Below are positions 1-14,101 of a DNA stretch of 64,000 nt, piece by piece. A model generated the notes under the pieces. That model worked only from the letters and a program-made list of their open reading frames with translations. It was not told the origin of the DNA and did no database searches. Each line of letters starts with the position of its first letter. Position 1 is the stretch's first letter. The stretch is taken from NCBI GenBank assembly GCA_028687035.1, contig JAQUAX010000012.1:1-64000 (forward strand). Direction: 5' to 3'. The translations under genes were made by a program, and so were the position numbers. This DNA comes from Dechloromonas sp. (GTDB lineage Bacteria; Pseudomonadota; Gammaproteobacteria; Burkholderiales; Rhodocyclaceae).

Positions 1-152
1 ACCGTGCGGCGTTAATCGGGCATTTTTATGGATGTTCATTCGGGGCCTCGGAGGTTTGTTTGGTTGGCGCCTCCAATTCTCCGGGGAGATACCCCGAGTG
101 AACAACCTACAGAGAGATCACAGCTAGCTAGCCGCCGGGCCGGGGCGGCCGC

Positions 153-479
153 CTATTTGGCGTCGGGCTTGCCGTCCATGGTCATGATCTTCAGCTTGCA
201 CAGCCCGTGACCGATGTCGCCGTCGGAGGCGACGATCCACTTGCCGTCGGCGTCGCGTTTCAGCAGCGCTATCCGTTCGCCGTCGCCGCCGACCGTGACG
301 GCCAGGCAGGCCTCGTTCGGCGCGGTCTTCACGAAGGCGCCGAAGCGGGCCGCATCCGGCTCCTTCAGGCCTTGCCGGACGGCTTTCTGCGCCGCCGCTT
401 CGTCGCCGCCGAACAGGCCGCAGCCGGCCAGCAGGCAGGTGGTCAGGAAAATCGGGATTCCGGTATAGGCGGGGCGCAT
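153..479 (-). CDS. small hypothetical lipoprotein
   Basis: Encodes a 108-aa protein with a short basic N-terminus, a hydrophobic stretch and a lipobox (LLAGC) whose Cys is about residue 17, so it should be lipidated and held in the envelope. The mature part (about 90 aa) is polar with two further Cys residues and I recognise no named family. The start chosen is the Met directly before the signal sequence; the reading frame stays open further upstream, but that extension is Arg-rich and would bury the signal peptide. The Shine-Dalgarno is weak. The gene stands alone at the left edge of an accessory patch and its G+C matches the core genome. Confidence 0.7.
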   Translation of the reverse strand: MRPAYTGIPIFLTTCLLAGCGLFGGDEAAAQKAVRQGLKEPDAARFGAFVKTAPNEACLAVTVGGDGERIALLKRDADGKWIVASDGDIGHGLCKLKIMTMDGKPDAK

Positions 480-597
480 GGGTTTTCTCGGTCGTTTCGG
501 ATAGGCGCAGGGTAGCGGCCGGCGCCGGATGGGGCAAGCCCGTCGCGCGAGCCGCAGTTCAGCGACGCGGGATGAGCGGGATCGGCAGGCGGGCACG

Positions 598-765
598 TCC
601 TGCGACGAGCTGAAAGACCTGGGAGGCTGGAAGTCGCGGCAGATGGTTGACCGCTACGCCAAGTACTTTAGCGAGCACTTGGCGGCAGCGGCTTCTCGAA
701 TCGAGAATGGCCGAGGCGGTAACGTGATCGAGATGTCACGTTTCTGTCACGGAAAGACCAGAGCC
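598..765 (+). pseudogene. tyrosine integrase remnant (C-terminal stump)
   Basis: The frame reads a segment typical of the extreme C-terminus of phage/island tyrosine recombinases: LKDLGGWKSRQMVDRYAKY followed by SEHLAAAASRIE. It includes the Tyr of the RYA motif that is the catalytic nucleophile in this family. The usual upstream Arg and HxxR motifs are missing: the preceding sequence in the frame is unrelated Arg-rich translation, and the downstream frame runs on without the expected stop. About 50 codons remain of a normal 350-420-aa protein. It lies beside a short copy of the tRNA-Ile 3' end, as expected for an element that used that tRNA as its attachment site. Confidence 0.75.
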
Positions 766-797
766 GCCTGGTGGCGGCTCATAAGTCTTTGTTTCTG

Positions 798-812
798 TGG
801 TGGGCCCGCTGG
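798..812 (+). repeat. att-like copy of the tRNA-Ile 3' end
   Basis: TGGTGGGCCCGC plus two further matching bases after one mismatch repeats, in the same orientation, the last 15 bases of the tRNA-Ile gene at 2487-2501 (CCA end and acceptor stem). It follows the integrase stump directly. The two copies bracket about 1.7 kb of AT-richer DNA, the pattern left by integration at a tRNA 3' end. The match is short, so chance is not excluded. Confidence 0.45.
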
Positions 813-1089
813 TGTCGATTGCTTTGTAACGAGCCATGGCGCCTCCCCAAATTCAACTTCAGGTTGGAGTCTTGTTGTTCCATATGGTTCACGGCACGAT
901 GACGGCATGAATACTGTTTTTCTACAGCGTCGTTAGCATGGTGGCGTAGCATCGACGAAAACCGCATGGATGCTTTTGGGGCAGCTTGGCGATATGCTAT
1001 CAGCCTATCTTTTAATAGCATTGGGCGTCGATTTGTGCTGAGCGCATTGGCGATGTTCGATAATTTTTCCATTGAAAGAATCCTGACCA

Positions 1090-1491
1090 ATGAAACTATC
1101 CGTTTTGGCCTTAGTACTTTCTGTTCTCTTTGGTGCGGCAGCGGCTGCTGAAAAAAATCAGAAATCGAACGCGGATCTAGCGGCGGATCAACCACAAATG
1201 CAGTTACTTCTCGACGAATTTTCGAAGATTTATACTTTGGTGTCTTTGTGTGATTACCGGATCGGTGCAGTTAATCGTTATTACACAGAAAAATATCGCA
1301 ATGGTATCTGGCGCGCCGCCCCCGGAAAGGTTACACGGGAAGAAACTGATCTAAGCGTGGGTGTGGCTATGGTGGTAGCTGCGACATTTGCAGAGGACGC
1401 AAAAAAAAGCGGGAAAAAACTAACAACAGCCCAATGCGCCGACATCAAGAAAGTTGTTGATGAAGAGATTCCCCGGGGTTACGATAATTAA
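1090..1491 (+). CDS. hypothetical secreted protein
   Basis: A 133-aa protein with a clear Sec signal peptide (MKLSVLALVLSVLFGAAAAA, likely cleaved near residue 20). The mature part is mainly helical by composition, with one Cys pair (about residues 55 and 117) that could form a disulphide in the periplasm. I recognise no family. Base composition is clearly lower in G+C than the neighbouring core genes, with AT-ending codons and runs of A, pointing to horizontal acquisition. The Shine-Dalgarno is weak (GAAAGAA). The roughly 280 bp between the att-like repeat and this gene hold no other gene that I can support. Confidence 0.6.
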   Translation: MKLSVLALVLSVLFGAAAAAEKNQKSNADLAADQPQMQLLLDEFSKIYTLVSLCDYRIGAVNRYYTEKYRNGIWRAAPGKVTREETDLSVGVAMVVAATFAEDAKKSGKKLTTAQCADIKKVVDEEIPRGYDN

Positions 1492-1535
1492 TTGCGCGCC
1501 AAAATCCTGATCTGTCAGAACGCCGGGAACCAGAC

Positions 1536-2300
1536 TCAATTATTCAACGCTACCTTATATTTTTTCGCGCTCTCAAGGGCTTTTTTGCGCTTCTCAAGTT
1601 GATCGTATGGTGCGCCATTCAATAGATTTTGGTTATTAAAATTCTTGGCATCCATGATTCCCAGTTCCACCCGTCGAGTCTTGGCATTTCTTACGGCCAG
1701 CGTTACCCAATCCTTGGAGAAAAACGAATCAGGTTGGAATTTTCGGGCCTTTGTTTGGCCGGCACGAAGACCATTTTCCGCATCGTAGCTGTCGTAAAAC
1801 ACAGCACGTGCCACAGGCGTGTTACCGCCCTCTAGAAAAAGTAAGGCCTCCCACTGAACTAGGGCGTAGTCAAGTTTGCTGCCATTAGTGACCTGCACGC
1901 GGACGTCGAACTGCTCGCCGAAAAAATCCTGAGATGGCCCGGCTTCAGTCACTTCCGCCTTAACTTTCAACAACTCTGCCACTATTGGGTCGTATTGAGT
2001 CCTTAGCGCCTCCAACTTGACAATATTTTCCTGGTCGGCCGATATTTCAGCATCAAGTTCAGCGAGCGCAATTTGACGAAAGGTCTTGCCCGTGTACTTG
2101 GATTTCAGCGAATCAATGGTCTGGTCACTAACGGCCCAATCGAACGCTTCGATCTCTTCTTTCGTTGCTTCGCTGGCAGCCTGAGCAATCTTCTCCTTGT
2201 ATTTTTCGACGGAGGTGAAATCTGCCGAACGGTCAAACCCCTTTCCGCAGGCAGTGAGAAAAACAACCATCAGGCAAGCAAATACACGAATTTCGTACAT
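1536..2300 (-). CDS. hypothetical lipoprotein, helical N-terminal half
   Basis: A 254-aa protein with signal peptide and lipobox (FLTAC, Cys about residue 18). Residues 30-115 are rich in Lys/Glu with heptad-like spacing and probably helical, resembling small lipoproteins of the DUF6694 type (weak recognition). Residues 120-215 contain a beta-rich segment (DVRVQVTNGSKLDYALVQWEALLF) that looks like an immunoglobulin-like fold. The C-terminal tail is basic and helical. The gene converges on the secreted-protein gene to its left, and both are AT-richer than the chromosome, so they probably arrived together. Function unknown. Confidence 0.6.
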   Translation of the reverse strand: MYEIRVFACLMVVFLTACGKGFDRSADFTSVEKYKEKIAQAASEATKEEIEAFDWAVSDQTIDSLKSKYTGKTFRQIALAELDAEISADQENIVKLEALRTQYDPIVAELLKVKAEVTEAGPSQDFFGEQFDVRVQVTNGSKLDYALVQWEALLFLEGGNTPVARAVFYDSYDAENGLRAGQTKARKFQPDSFFSKDWVTLAVRNAKTRRVELGIMDAKNFNNQNLLNGAPYDQLEKRKKALESAKKYKVALNN

Positions 2301-2442
2301 TCAAACTCTCCAGGCTGGATCCGACAGGCGCCAATGATATATGCCGTTGACGTTCCCGTCGATCTCCGTTTCCACGCGCGGGCGGACAGCTTCGGCCGAA
2401 TTGCGGGCGTTGATTTGAGTGAATTGTTTAAATTTGTCAGGC

Positions 2443-2479
2443 AAAAAGACAAAAGCCCCAACCGTTTCCGGTTGGGGCT
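2443..2479 (-). terminator. rho-independent terminator after tRNA-Ile
   Basis: A perfect 11-bp stem (AGCCCCAACCG / CGGTTGGGGCT) with a TTTC loop on the plus strand is followed, in leftward reading, by a T-rich tract (TTTTGTCTTTTT). It lies 8 bp beyond the tRNA CCA end and should end the rpoD/tRNA transcript. Confidence 0.85.
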
Positions 2480-2486
2480 CTGACTT

Positions 2487-2771
2487 TGGTGGGCCCGCAG
2501 GGACTTGAACCCTGGACCAAAGGATTCGGGTTTGTGTGACTTTCGCCACTCCCTGGACTATGCCTTCACCGTAGCTTTCGCCTTAGGTGGGTGCCGTCTA
2601 GTCTCTACACCTTCAACAATGCTTTCGCATCGAAGCTTGGCTCGGCGTTGCCATATGCGTTACCGCACTTAGGGTTCGCCGAATTTGACACCATCCCATA
2701 CGCAGTTTCCAAACGTATGGCACAACTTAACGCTATGAGTCCTCTGCTCTGACCAACTGAGCTACAGGCCC
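2487..2771 (-). tRNA. tRNA-Ile(CAT) interrupted by a group I intron
   Basis: The 5' exon is 2771-2735 (37 nt, ending in the CAT anticodon) and the 3' exon is 2526-2487 (40 nt, with encoded CCA). Joined, they make a 77-nt cloverleaf: acceptor stem GGGCCTG/CGGGCCC (one T-G pair), anticodon loop CTCATAA, and T-arm CCAGGGTTCAAGTCCCTG (5-bp stem). A CAT anticodon could mean elongator Met or lysidine-modified Ile; the Ile call follows the Azoarcus gene that carries the same intron. The gene lies just downstream of rpoD in the same orientation. I see no clear promoter of its own, so co-transcription with rpoD is possible. Confidence 0.9.
2527..2734 (-). ncRNA. group I self-splicing intron, Azoarcus tRNA-Ile type (IC3)
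   Basis: A 208-nt insertion directly after the CAT anticodon. It carries hallmarks of the Azoarcus ribozyme: the internal guide GTG at 2723-2721 that can pair with the exon CAT; a P2 hairpin (CCATACG/CGTATGG) with a GAAA loop; the conserved core blocks GGGATGGTGTCAAATTCGG, GGTGTAGAGACTAGACGG and GGCATAGTCCAGGGAGTGG; a P9 hairpin with a GAAA tetraloop; and a terminal G. P2 and P6 differ in bases from Azoarcus as I remember it, but both arms change together. There is no homing endonuclease ORF. From the guide to the end it is about 197 nt, the length of the well-studied Azoarcus ribozyme. Confidence 0.92.
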
Positions 2772-2861
2772 GAAACTACAACACCGAAAAGCCCCGAAAC
2801 AGCGACCTTGCGGTTTGCCGTTCTCTGGACCAGACATGCACCAGACAACGGTTTTACTGCT

Positions 2862-2891
2862 GGTTCAGGTGGGGTTGAAACCACCTGAACC
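2862..2891. repeat. perfect 11-bp inverted repeat between the two tRNA 5' halves
   Basis: GGTTCAGGTGG and CCACCTGAACC flank an 8-nt spacer. It lies in the 164-bp spacer separating the orphan tRNA half from the intact tRNA. There is no T-tract in either direction, so it is not an obvious terminator. The same spacer also has the short direct repeat CCAGACA (twice, 2830-2846), of the kind seen at recombinase arm sites. No gene is evident. Confidence 0.7.
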
Positions 2892-2942
2892 CTTTGAAAC
2901 TAAAACAAAACTTCCTATGCGCTTCCGAGATGCAGAAGAATT

Positions 2943-2978
2943 ATGAGTCCTCTGCTCTAACCGCTGAGCTACAGGCCC
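2943..2978 (-). pseudogene. orphan 5' half of tRNA-Ile(CAT)
   Basis: Thirty-six nucleotides match the 5' exon of the intact tRNA from the first base to the CAT anticodon, but the D-loop differs (AGCGGTTAG against AGTTGGTCAG). After CATAAT the sequence becomes unrelated, so no T-arm or acceptor 3' strand exists. It starts only 7 bp after the rpoD stop codon, the position expected for the native tRNA, and breaks exactly at the anticodon, where the other copy has its intron. It probably cannot make a functional tRNA. Confidence 0.85.
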
Positions 2979-2985
2979 GAAAAGC

Positions 2986-4956
<1,971 letters not shown>

Positions 4957-4989
4957 GAACACGATCCGTTGAATTGGAGAAAACCATAA

Positions 4990-4998
4990 ATTATACCA
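4990..4998 (-). promoter_or_regulatory. extended -10 promoter for rpoD
   Basis: Leftward TGGTATAAT is a perfect -10 hexamer with the TGn extension, in the dnaG-rpoD gap, about 33 nt before the rpoD start. No good -35 is visible, as is common for extended -10 promoters. It would let rpoD be expressed separately from the operon. Confidence 0.65.
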
Positions 4999-5002
4999 CA
5001 AC

Positions 5003-6733
5003 TTAGCTACGAATTCCCCGGTTCGACAGGAACTGGATGTAGGCCAGTTTTTCTGCCGCCGAGAGGCCGGCAACGCCGACCTGTTGCGCCTTGGTCTGCA
5101 GTTCGGCGAAGCGCCGCATCTGGGCGCCTTCGCGCAGGCGATGGACGGTGTCGCGAAATTCTTCCTCAGCCTCGGCTTCGTCAAACGGCGCGTCGAGAAG
5201 TTCCGATGCGGCGCTTTCGATCGCCTGTTCCTCGGGCAGTCCGCGCAGCTGTTCGCGCAGCACGGCGTAGCTGTCGGTGTCCCGGCTTTCGCCGAGCAGC
5301 GCATGCAGGCGGGCCAGCGCCGGGCGTTCCGGCGTATCCGGCAGCAGGTCGATCGGCAGTTCGCGGGCGAGCGCCGGCTTGTGCAGCACGATGCGCAGCA
5401 GGTTGCGGGTCAGCGACGGGGCGGTCCGCCGCGCCTTGGGCGGGGCGGGCGGCGTGTACGACTTCAATTCGCACAGGCGCTCGACCTCGGCCTGGGCGAA
5501 GCCGCTGGCCTCGGCCAGGCGCTTGACCAGTTGCAGGCGCAGCAGTGGCGTCGGCAGCTTCAGCAGCAGCGGCTTGGCTTCGTAGACGAGGCGGGCCTTG
5601 CCCTCCGAACTGGTCAGGTCGCAACGCTGGGCGAGTTCGCGCAGCAGGAAGTCGGACAGCGGCATGGCCTGGGCGACCTGACGGTCGAATTCGGCCTTGC
5701 CGTGGGCGCGGATGAAGCTGTCCGGGTCGTGTTCCTGGGGCAGGAAGACGAAGCCGACCTGCTTGTTGTCGGCGAGCGCCTCGAGCGCGTTCTCGAGCGC
5801 GCGCCAGGCGGCCTTGCGCCCGGCGTTGTCGCCGTCGAAACAGAACACGATGCGGTCGACCTGGCGCAGCAGCTTCTGCACGTGGGTCGGCGTCGTCGCG
5901 GTGCCGAGCGTCGCCACCGCGTTGCCGACGCCGTTCTGGGCCAGCGCGATGACGTCCATGTAGCCTTCGGTGACGATCGCGGTGTCGGTCTCGCGCAGCG
6001 CCTGACGCGCCTGGGGCAGACCGAACAGCTCGCGGCCCTTCTCGAACAGCGGAGTTTCCGGCGAATTCAGGTACTTGGGTTCGCCCTGGTCGATGATCCG
6101 GCCGCCGAAGGCGATGATGTCGCCCTTCGGGTTGACGATGGGGATCATCAGCCGGTCGCGGAAGCGGTCGTAGCGGCGCCCGGACTCGTTGTCGATGACC
6201 AGGCCGGCCAGCTTCAGCGCTTCGGCGTCGTAGTCGGGGAAGACGGTCTTCAGGTTCTGCCAGCCGTCGGGGGCATAGCCGATGCCGAAGCGGGCGGCGA
6301 TTTCGCCGCTCAGACCGCGCTTCTTGCAGTAGTCGATGGCGCGCGGCGAGCGCTTCAGCTGCTCCTTGTAGTAGGCCGCGGCACGCGCCATGACCTCGAC
6401 CAGGTTGCGCGTCTGGCCGTGCTTTTCCGGACTGAAACCGTCGCTTTCGGGGACGGTCATGCCGACCCGCGAGGCCAGTTCGCGGACCGCATCGACGAAA
6501 CCGATGCCCTGGTATTCCATTGCGAAGCCGATCGCCGTGCCGTGTGCGCCGCAGCCGAAGCAGTGGTAGAACTGCTTGGTCGGGCTGACCGTGAAGGACG
6601 GCGTCTTCTCGTTGTGGAAAGGGCAGCAGGCGGCGTAGTTGGCGCCGGCCTTCTTCAGCGGGACGTAGCTGTCCACCAGGTCGACAATGTCGATCCGGGC
6701 CAGCAGGTCCTGGATGAAGGACTCGGGGATCAT
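5003..6733 (-). CDS. dnaG: DNA primase
   Basis: A 576-aa primase that makes RNA primers at the replication fork. The N-terminal CHC2 zinc finger (about 40-65: CPFH ... CFGC) is intact, followed by the DHBP-like catalytic core and a Toprim domain with EGYMDV (about 257) and DGDNAGRKA (about 305). The C-terminal third (about 430-576) is the more variable DnaB-interacting region. Length is normal for betaproteobacteria. The start is 5 bp after the yqeY stop, in the classical macromolecular-synthesis operon order. Confidence 0.97.
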   Translation of the reverse strand: MIPESFIQDLLARIDIVDLVDSYVPLKKAGANYAACCPFHNEKTPSFTVSPTKQFYHCFGCGAHGTAIGFAMEYQGIGFVDAVRELASRVGMTVPESDGFSPEKHGQTRNLVEVMARAAAYYKEQLKRSPRAIDYCKKRGLSGEIAARFGIGYAPDGWQNLKTVFPDYDAEALKLAGLVIDNESGRRYDRFRDRLMIPIVNPKGDIIAFGGRIIDQGEPKYLNSPETPLFEKGRELFGLPQARQALRETDTAIVTEGYMDVIALAQNGVGNAVATLGTATTPTHVQKLLRQVDRIVFCFDGDNAGRKAAWRALENALEALADNKQVGFVFLPQEHDPDSFIRAHGKAEFDRQVAQAMPLSDFLLRELAQRCDLTSSEGKARLVYEAKPLLLKLPTPLLRLQLVKRLAEASGFAQAEVERLCELKSYTPPAPPKARRTAPSLTRNLLRIVLHKPALARELPIDLLPDTPERPALARLHALLGESRDTDSYAVLREQLRGLPEEQAIESAASELLDAPFDEAEAEEEFRDTVHRLREGAQMRRFAELQTKAQQVGVAGLSAAEKLAYIQFLSNRGIRS

Positions 6734-6738
6734 GGGGC

Positions 6739-7185
6739 TCAGCCGGCCAGTGCCGCCTTGACCAGTCGGGAGACCTCGGCCATGTCGGCCTTGCCGGCCA
6801 GACGCGGCTTCAGCGCACCCATCAGCTTGCCCATGTCGGCCGGGCCCTTGGCGCCGGTTTCGGCGACGGCGGCGGCAACGGCAGTTGCGATCTCGTCGCT
6901 GCCCATCTTTTCCGGCAGGTAGGCGGACAGTACGCCGATCTCGAACTGTTCGGCGTCGGCCAGTTCCTGGCGGCCGGCGGCAAGATATTGCGCGACGCTG
7001 TCCTTGCGTTGCTTGACCAGTTTTTCGATGACGGCGGTTACCGCGGCGTCGTCGAGTTCGATGCGTTCATCGACCTCGCGCTGCTTGATTGCGGCCAGCA
7101 GCAGGCGGGTTGCGGCCAGGCGGGCGCTGTCCTTGGCCTTCATGGCCGTCTTCATGTCTTCGGTAATGCGGGCTTTGAGACTCAT
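6739..7185 (-). CDS. GatB/YqeY domain protein
   Basis: A 148-aa cytoplasmic protein of the YqeY family: N-terminal helical part (MSLKARITEDMKTAMKAKD) and a tail like the GatB C-terminal domain (MGKLMGALKPRLAGKADMAEVSRLVKAAL). The tail domain binds tRNA in amidotransferases, but the role of stand-alone YqeY is unclear. It lies between rpsU and dnaG, a conserved betaproteobacterial arrangement, and 5 bp before dnaG, so it is presumably co-transcribed. Confidence 0.92.
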   Translation of the reverse strand: MSLKARITEDMKTAMKAKDSARLAATRLLLAAIKQREVDERIELDDAAVTAVIEKLVKQRKDSVAQYLAAGRQELADAEQFEIGVLSAYLPEKMGSDEIATAVAAAVAETGAKGPADMGKLMGALKPRLAGKADMAEVSRLVKAALAG

Positions 7186-7203
7186 TTCGGGCTTTCTGAA
7201 ACG

Positions 7204-7233
7204 AAAAAGCCGCCTGCGGGTTAGGCGGGCGGC
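7204..7233 (-). terminator. intra-operon terminator/attenuator after rpsU
   Basis: Leftward, GCCGCC and GGCGGC pair around a GC-rich loop and are followed by TTTTT. It lies between rpsU and yqeY. A terminator at the same place in the E. coli operon lowers dnaG expression relative to S21, and the same role is likely here. Confidence 0.75.
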
Positions 7234-7258
7234 TCCTTGTGCAACTGAAGGTACTCGA

Positions 7259-7471
7259 TCAGTACAGCTTCGGCGGCAGGGTCATGCTGCGGATGCGTTT
7301 GTGGTGACGCTTGACGGCGGCAGCCAGCTTGCGCTTGCGCTCGGCCGTGGGCTTCTCGTAGAACTCACGGGCGCGCAGCTCGGTCAGGAGACCCGTCTTT
7401 TCGACAGTACGCTTGAAGCGGCGGATGGCCACTTCGAACGGCTCGTTTTCCTTGACACGAATGTTCGGCAT
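7259..7471 (-). CDS. rpsU: 30S ribosomal protein S21
   Basis: A 70-aa basic protein of normal S21 length ([21 protein letters not shown]). The start is set by a strong purine-rich Shine-Dalgarno (AAGGGGGTGA) about 8 nt before the ATG; an in-frame GTG three codons earlier overlaps that site and is rejected. It is the first gene of the operon and should be its most strongly translated member. Confidence 0.96.
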   Translation of the reverse strand: MPNIRVKENEPFEVAIRRFKRTVEKTGLLTELRAREFYEKPTAERKRKLAAAVKRHHKRIRSMTLPPKLY

Positions 7472-7592
7472 ATAAATCACCCCCTTCCGTCAGGCGCCTG
7501 CCAGGTCAAGTAAACGGCAGTGCGCGCAAAATTTGTTCCGCAGGTTTGCGGGTAGCCGAGCATTCTATGCGAGAAAAGCTTTGCCGATCAAG

Positions 7593-7601
7593 TGCTAAAA
7601 T
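7593..7601 (+). promoter_or_regulatory. extended -10 promoter, likely leaderless tsaD transcript
   Basis: TGCTAAAAT is a TGn-extended -10 whose last base lies only 8 nt before the tsaD ATG. No Shine-Dalgarno is present in those 8 nt (GCGCCCCC), so transcription should begin at or next to the start codon. Confidence 0.6.
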
Positions 7602-7609
7602 GCGCCCCC

Positions 7610-8638
7610 ATGTTAGTCCTCGGTATTGAATCTTCCTGCGACGAGACCGGCATCGCGCTCTACGACAGTGCTGCCGGCCTGCTTTCCCATGCCCTGCATT
7701 CGCAGGTGGCGATGCATGCCGAGTACGGCGGCGTCGTTCCCGAGCTGGCGTCGCGCGACCATATCCGGCGCGTCGTGCCGCTGCTGCGCGACGCGCTGGC
7801 CCGTGCCGGGCGGACGCTGGCCGACGTCGATGCGGTGGCCTACACCCGCGGCCCCGGTCTGGCCGGCGCGCTGCTGGTCGGCTGCGCCTTCGCCGAGGCA
7901 CTGGCGCTGGCGCTCGACAAGCCGACGATGCCCGTGCATCACCTCGAAGGCCACCTGCTGTCGCCGCTGCTGTCGGCCGATCCACCGGAATTCCCGTTCA
8001 TCGCGCTGCTCGTGTCCGGCGGCCACACGCAGCTGATGAAGGTCACCGGCGTCGGCGAATACGAACTGCTCGGCGAAACGCTGGACGACGCAGCCGGCGA
8101 AGCCTTCGACAAGAGCGCCAAGCTGCTCGGCCTGCCTTACCCGGGCGGCGCGCTGCTGTCGAAACTGGCCGAGTCCGGCGATCCCGGCCGCTACGAGCTG
8201 CCGCGGCCGATGCTGCATTCGGGCGACCTGAACTTCAGCTTTTCCGGCCTGAAAACGGCGGTGCTGACGCTGGTCCGGGAGCAGGGCGAGACCTTGACCG
8301 AACAGTTCCGGGCCGACGCGGCGCGTGCCTTCCAGGAGGCGATCGTCGAGGTGCTGGTCAAAAAATCGATGAAGGCGATGAAGCAGACCGGCCTGCGCCG
8401 CCTGGTCGTCGCCGGCGGCGTCGGCGCCAACCGCCAGTTGCGGTCGACGCTCGATGCCGAGGCAAAACGCCGGCGGCTGCGCGTCCATTATCCGGAACTC
8501 GAGTTCTGTACCGACAACGGCGCGATGATCGCGCTGGCCGGCGCGTTGCGCCTGGCGGCGGGCAGCCCGGTGAAACCGGCCGGGGCGTTTGCGGTGCAGC
8601 CGCGCTGGCCGCTGGAATTTGCGCAACGAAGTTGTTAA
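7610..8638 (+). CDS. tsaD: tRNA N6-threonylcarbamoyladenosine synthase subunit TsaD
   Basis: A 342-aa ASKHA-fold protein that transfers the threonylcarbamoyl group to A37 of ANN-decoding tRNAs together with TsaB/TsaE. It shows the nucleotide-binding start [16 protein letters not shown], the metal-binding HHLEGH motif (about 110), VSGGHTQL (about 135) and the C-terminal [13 protein letters not shown]. The ATG chosen gives the family N-terminus; the frame is open 6 codons further upstream. It is divergent from rpsU, a usual neighbour in betaproteobacteria. Confidence 0.96.
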   Translation: MLVLGIESSCDETGIALYDSAAGLLSHALHSQVAMHAEYGGVVPELASRDHIRRVVPLLRDALARAGRTLADVDAVAYTRGPGLAGALLVGCAFAEALALALDKPTMPVHHLEGHLLSPLLSADPPEFPFIALLVSGGHTQLMKVTGVGEYELLGETLDDAAGEAFDKSAKLLGLPYPGGALLSKLAESGDPGRYELPRPMLHSGDLNFSFSGLKTAVLTLVREQGETLTEQFRADAARAFQEAIVEVLVKKSMKAMKQTGLRRLVVAGGVGANRQLRSTLDAEAKRRRLRVHYPELEFCTDNGAMIALAGALRLAAGSPVKPAGAFAVQPRWPLEFAQRSC

Positions 8639-8677
8639 AATAGAAAATATGTAAAAAACGTACACTGGAGGTGCGCG

Positions 8678-9895
8678 ATGAGTCCCCTGATCCTGATCGT
8701 CGACGATTGCGATTTCACCGCGATCTATCTGGAGGGCCTGATCGGCGACCAATACCGGATACGCCACTGCGCCGACGGCGAGAGCGGTGTGGCCGCGGCG
8801 CTCGCCGAACTCCCGTCCGTCGTGCTGATGGACGTCGAGATGCCCGGCATGGACGGCTACATGGCCTGCCGCCTGCTCAAGGAGAACCCGGTCACCCGCG
8901 ACGTGCCGGTGATCTTCCTGTCGGCCCGCGTCGAACCCGCCGACCGGCTGGCCGGCTACGAGGCCGGCGGCGAGGATTACATCGCCAAGCCTTTCGAGCC
9001 GGACGAACTGACCCGCAAGATCGACGTCCTGCTGCGCAACCACCAAAAGAACCGTGAACTGACCCAGCGCGTCCAGTGGGCGACCGATGCCGCGATGACC
9101 GCGATGTCCAACGTCGGCGACAGCGGCATCATCATGCGCCTGCTTGCCGAAATGATGGCCAGCCTCGATTTCCGCTCGGTTGCCGACTGCATCATGCGCG
9201 CGATGGAGGCTTTCGAACTCGACGTGTCGCTGCAGCTGCGCGGCGGCGACGAAACGCTGTCGTGGTCCCGCGAGGGCGTTTGCTCCCCGCTCGAGGAGTC
9301 GGTGCTCGGCAACATGGCCAGTTGTGCCCGGATCGTCGATCTCGGCGCACGCTCGGCCTTCAACTATCCGCGGGTCAGCATCATTGTCCGCAACATGCCG
9401 CGCACGAACCCGGAGCACTATGGCCGGGTCAAGGACAACCTAGCCAAAGTCGCCGAGGCCGTCGATGTCCACCTGCAGTCGCTGGGCCGGGTCAAGTCGG
9501 CGTTGCGCCGCGGCGACAAGCTGCTCGACCTGTTGCAGCGCAACATGGACCGCCTGCAGGAAATCGAATCCCGCTACCGGACGCAGCGTGCCGCCAGTTC
9601 GCAGATCCTGAACAGCCTGGTTGAGGACATCGAGCGTTCCTTCGTCAGCCTCGGGCTGACCGAGGCGCAGGAGCGCGATCTGCAGGAGCGCGTCCGCAAT
9701 GCGATCGACGAAGCCCAGTCGCTTTACGACCAGGAGGTTGAGGCCGACGGGGCGATGCGTTCGCTGACCGAGGAATTCAATGCGGTGCTCGCCGAGGAAA
9801 GCCGCGAGCGCGAGGCGCTGCGCGCGGCGAGCGCTGCGGTGCCGCAGGCCGTTGCCGCGGCAGATTCCGGCGACAGCTCGATCGAGCTGTTCTGA
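8678..9895 (+). CDS. receiver-domain protein with helical C-terminal output
   Basis: A 405-aa cytoplasmic protein. Residues 1-125 are a canonical receiver: acidic pair DD about 9-10, phospho-acceptor in LMDVEMPGMDG (about 52), S/T switch in FLSARV and Lys in AKPFEPDEL. Residues 135-280 form a GAF-like alpha/beta region without clear ligand residues. Residues 280-385 are strongly helical (RYRTQRAASSQILNSLVEDIE) and likely a coiled coil. There is no DNA-binding or known enzymatic domain. A good Shine-Dalgarno (GGAGGTG) sets the start. The gene is 57 bp before a hybrid histidine kinase that probably acts with it. Confidence 0.85.
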   Translation: MSPLILIVDDCDFTAIYLEGLIGDQYRIRHCADGESGVAAALAELPSVVLMDVEMPGMDGYMACRLLKENPVTRDVPVIFLSARVEPADRLAGYEAGGEDYIAKPFEPDELTRKIDVLLRNHQKNRELTQRVQWATDAAMTAMSNVGDSGIIMRLLAEMMASLDFRSVADCIMRAMEAFELDVSLQLRGGDETLSWSREGVCSPLEESVLGNMASCARIVDLGARSAFNYPRVSIIVRNMPRTNPEHYGRVKDNLAKVAEAVDVHLQSLGRVKSALRRGDKLLDLLQRNMDRLQEIESRYRTQRAASSQILNSLVEDIERSFVSLGLTEAQERDLQERVRNAIDEAQSLYDQEVEADGAMRSLTEEFNAVLAEESREREALRAASAAVPQAVAAADSGDSSIELF

Positions 9896-9908
9896 TTTTT
9901 CCAGACCG

Positions 9909-9938
9909 CGGACAGGTTGCCGTCCGGCGGCCTGTCCG
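9909..9938 (+). repeat. 8-bp inverted repeat between receiver gene and hybrid kinase
   Basis: CGGACAGG and CCTGTCCG flank a 14-nt GC-rich loop in the short gap before the kinase start. There is no T-tract, so it may be an mRNA-processing or partial attenuator hairpin. Confidence 0.45.
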
Positions 9939-9952
9939 GACGAGGTTTCGTC

Positions 9953-14098
<4,146 letters not shown>

Positions 14099-14101
14099 CG
14101 G

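Noticed and set aside
529-936. 135-aa open frame containing the integrase stump as a real gene
   Set aside because: Only the middle 50 codons resemble integrase; flanks are unrelated translation and there is no ribosome site.
2943-2978. Second functional tRNA-Ile
   Set aside because: No anticodon-stem 3' strand, T-arm or acceptor 3' strand follows; it ends at the anticodon.
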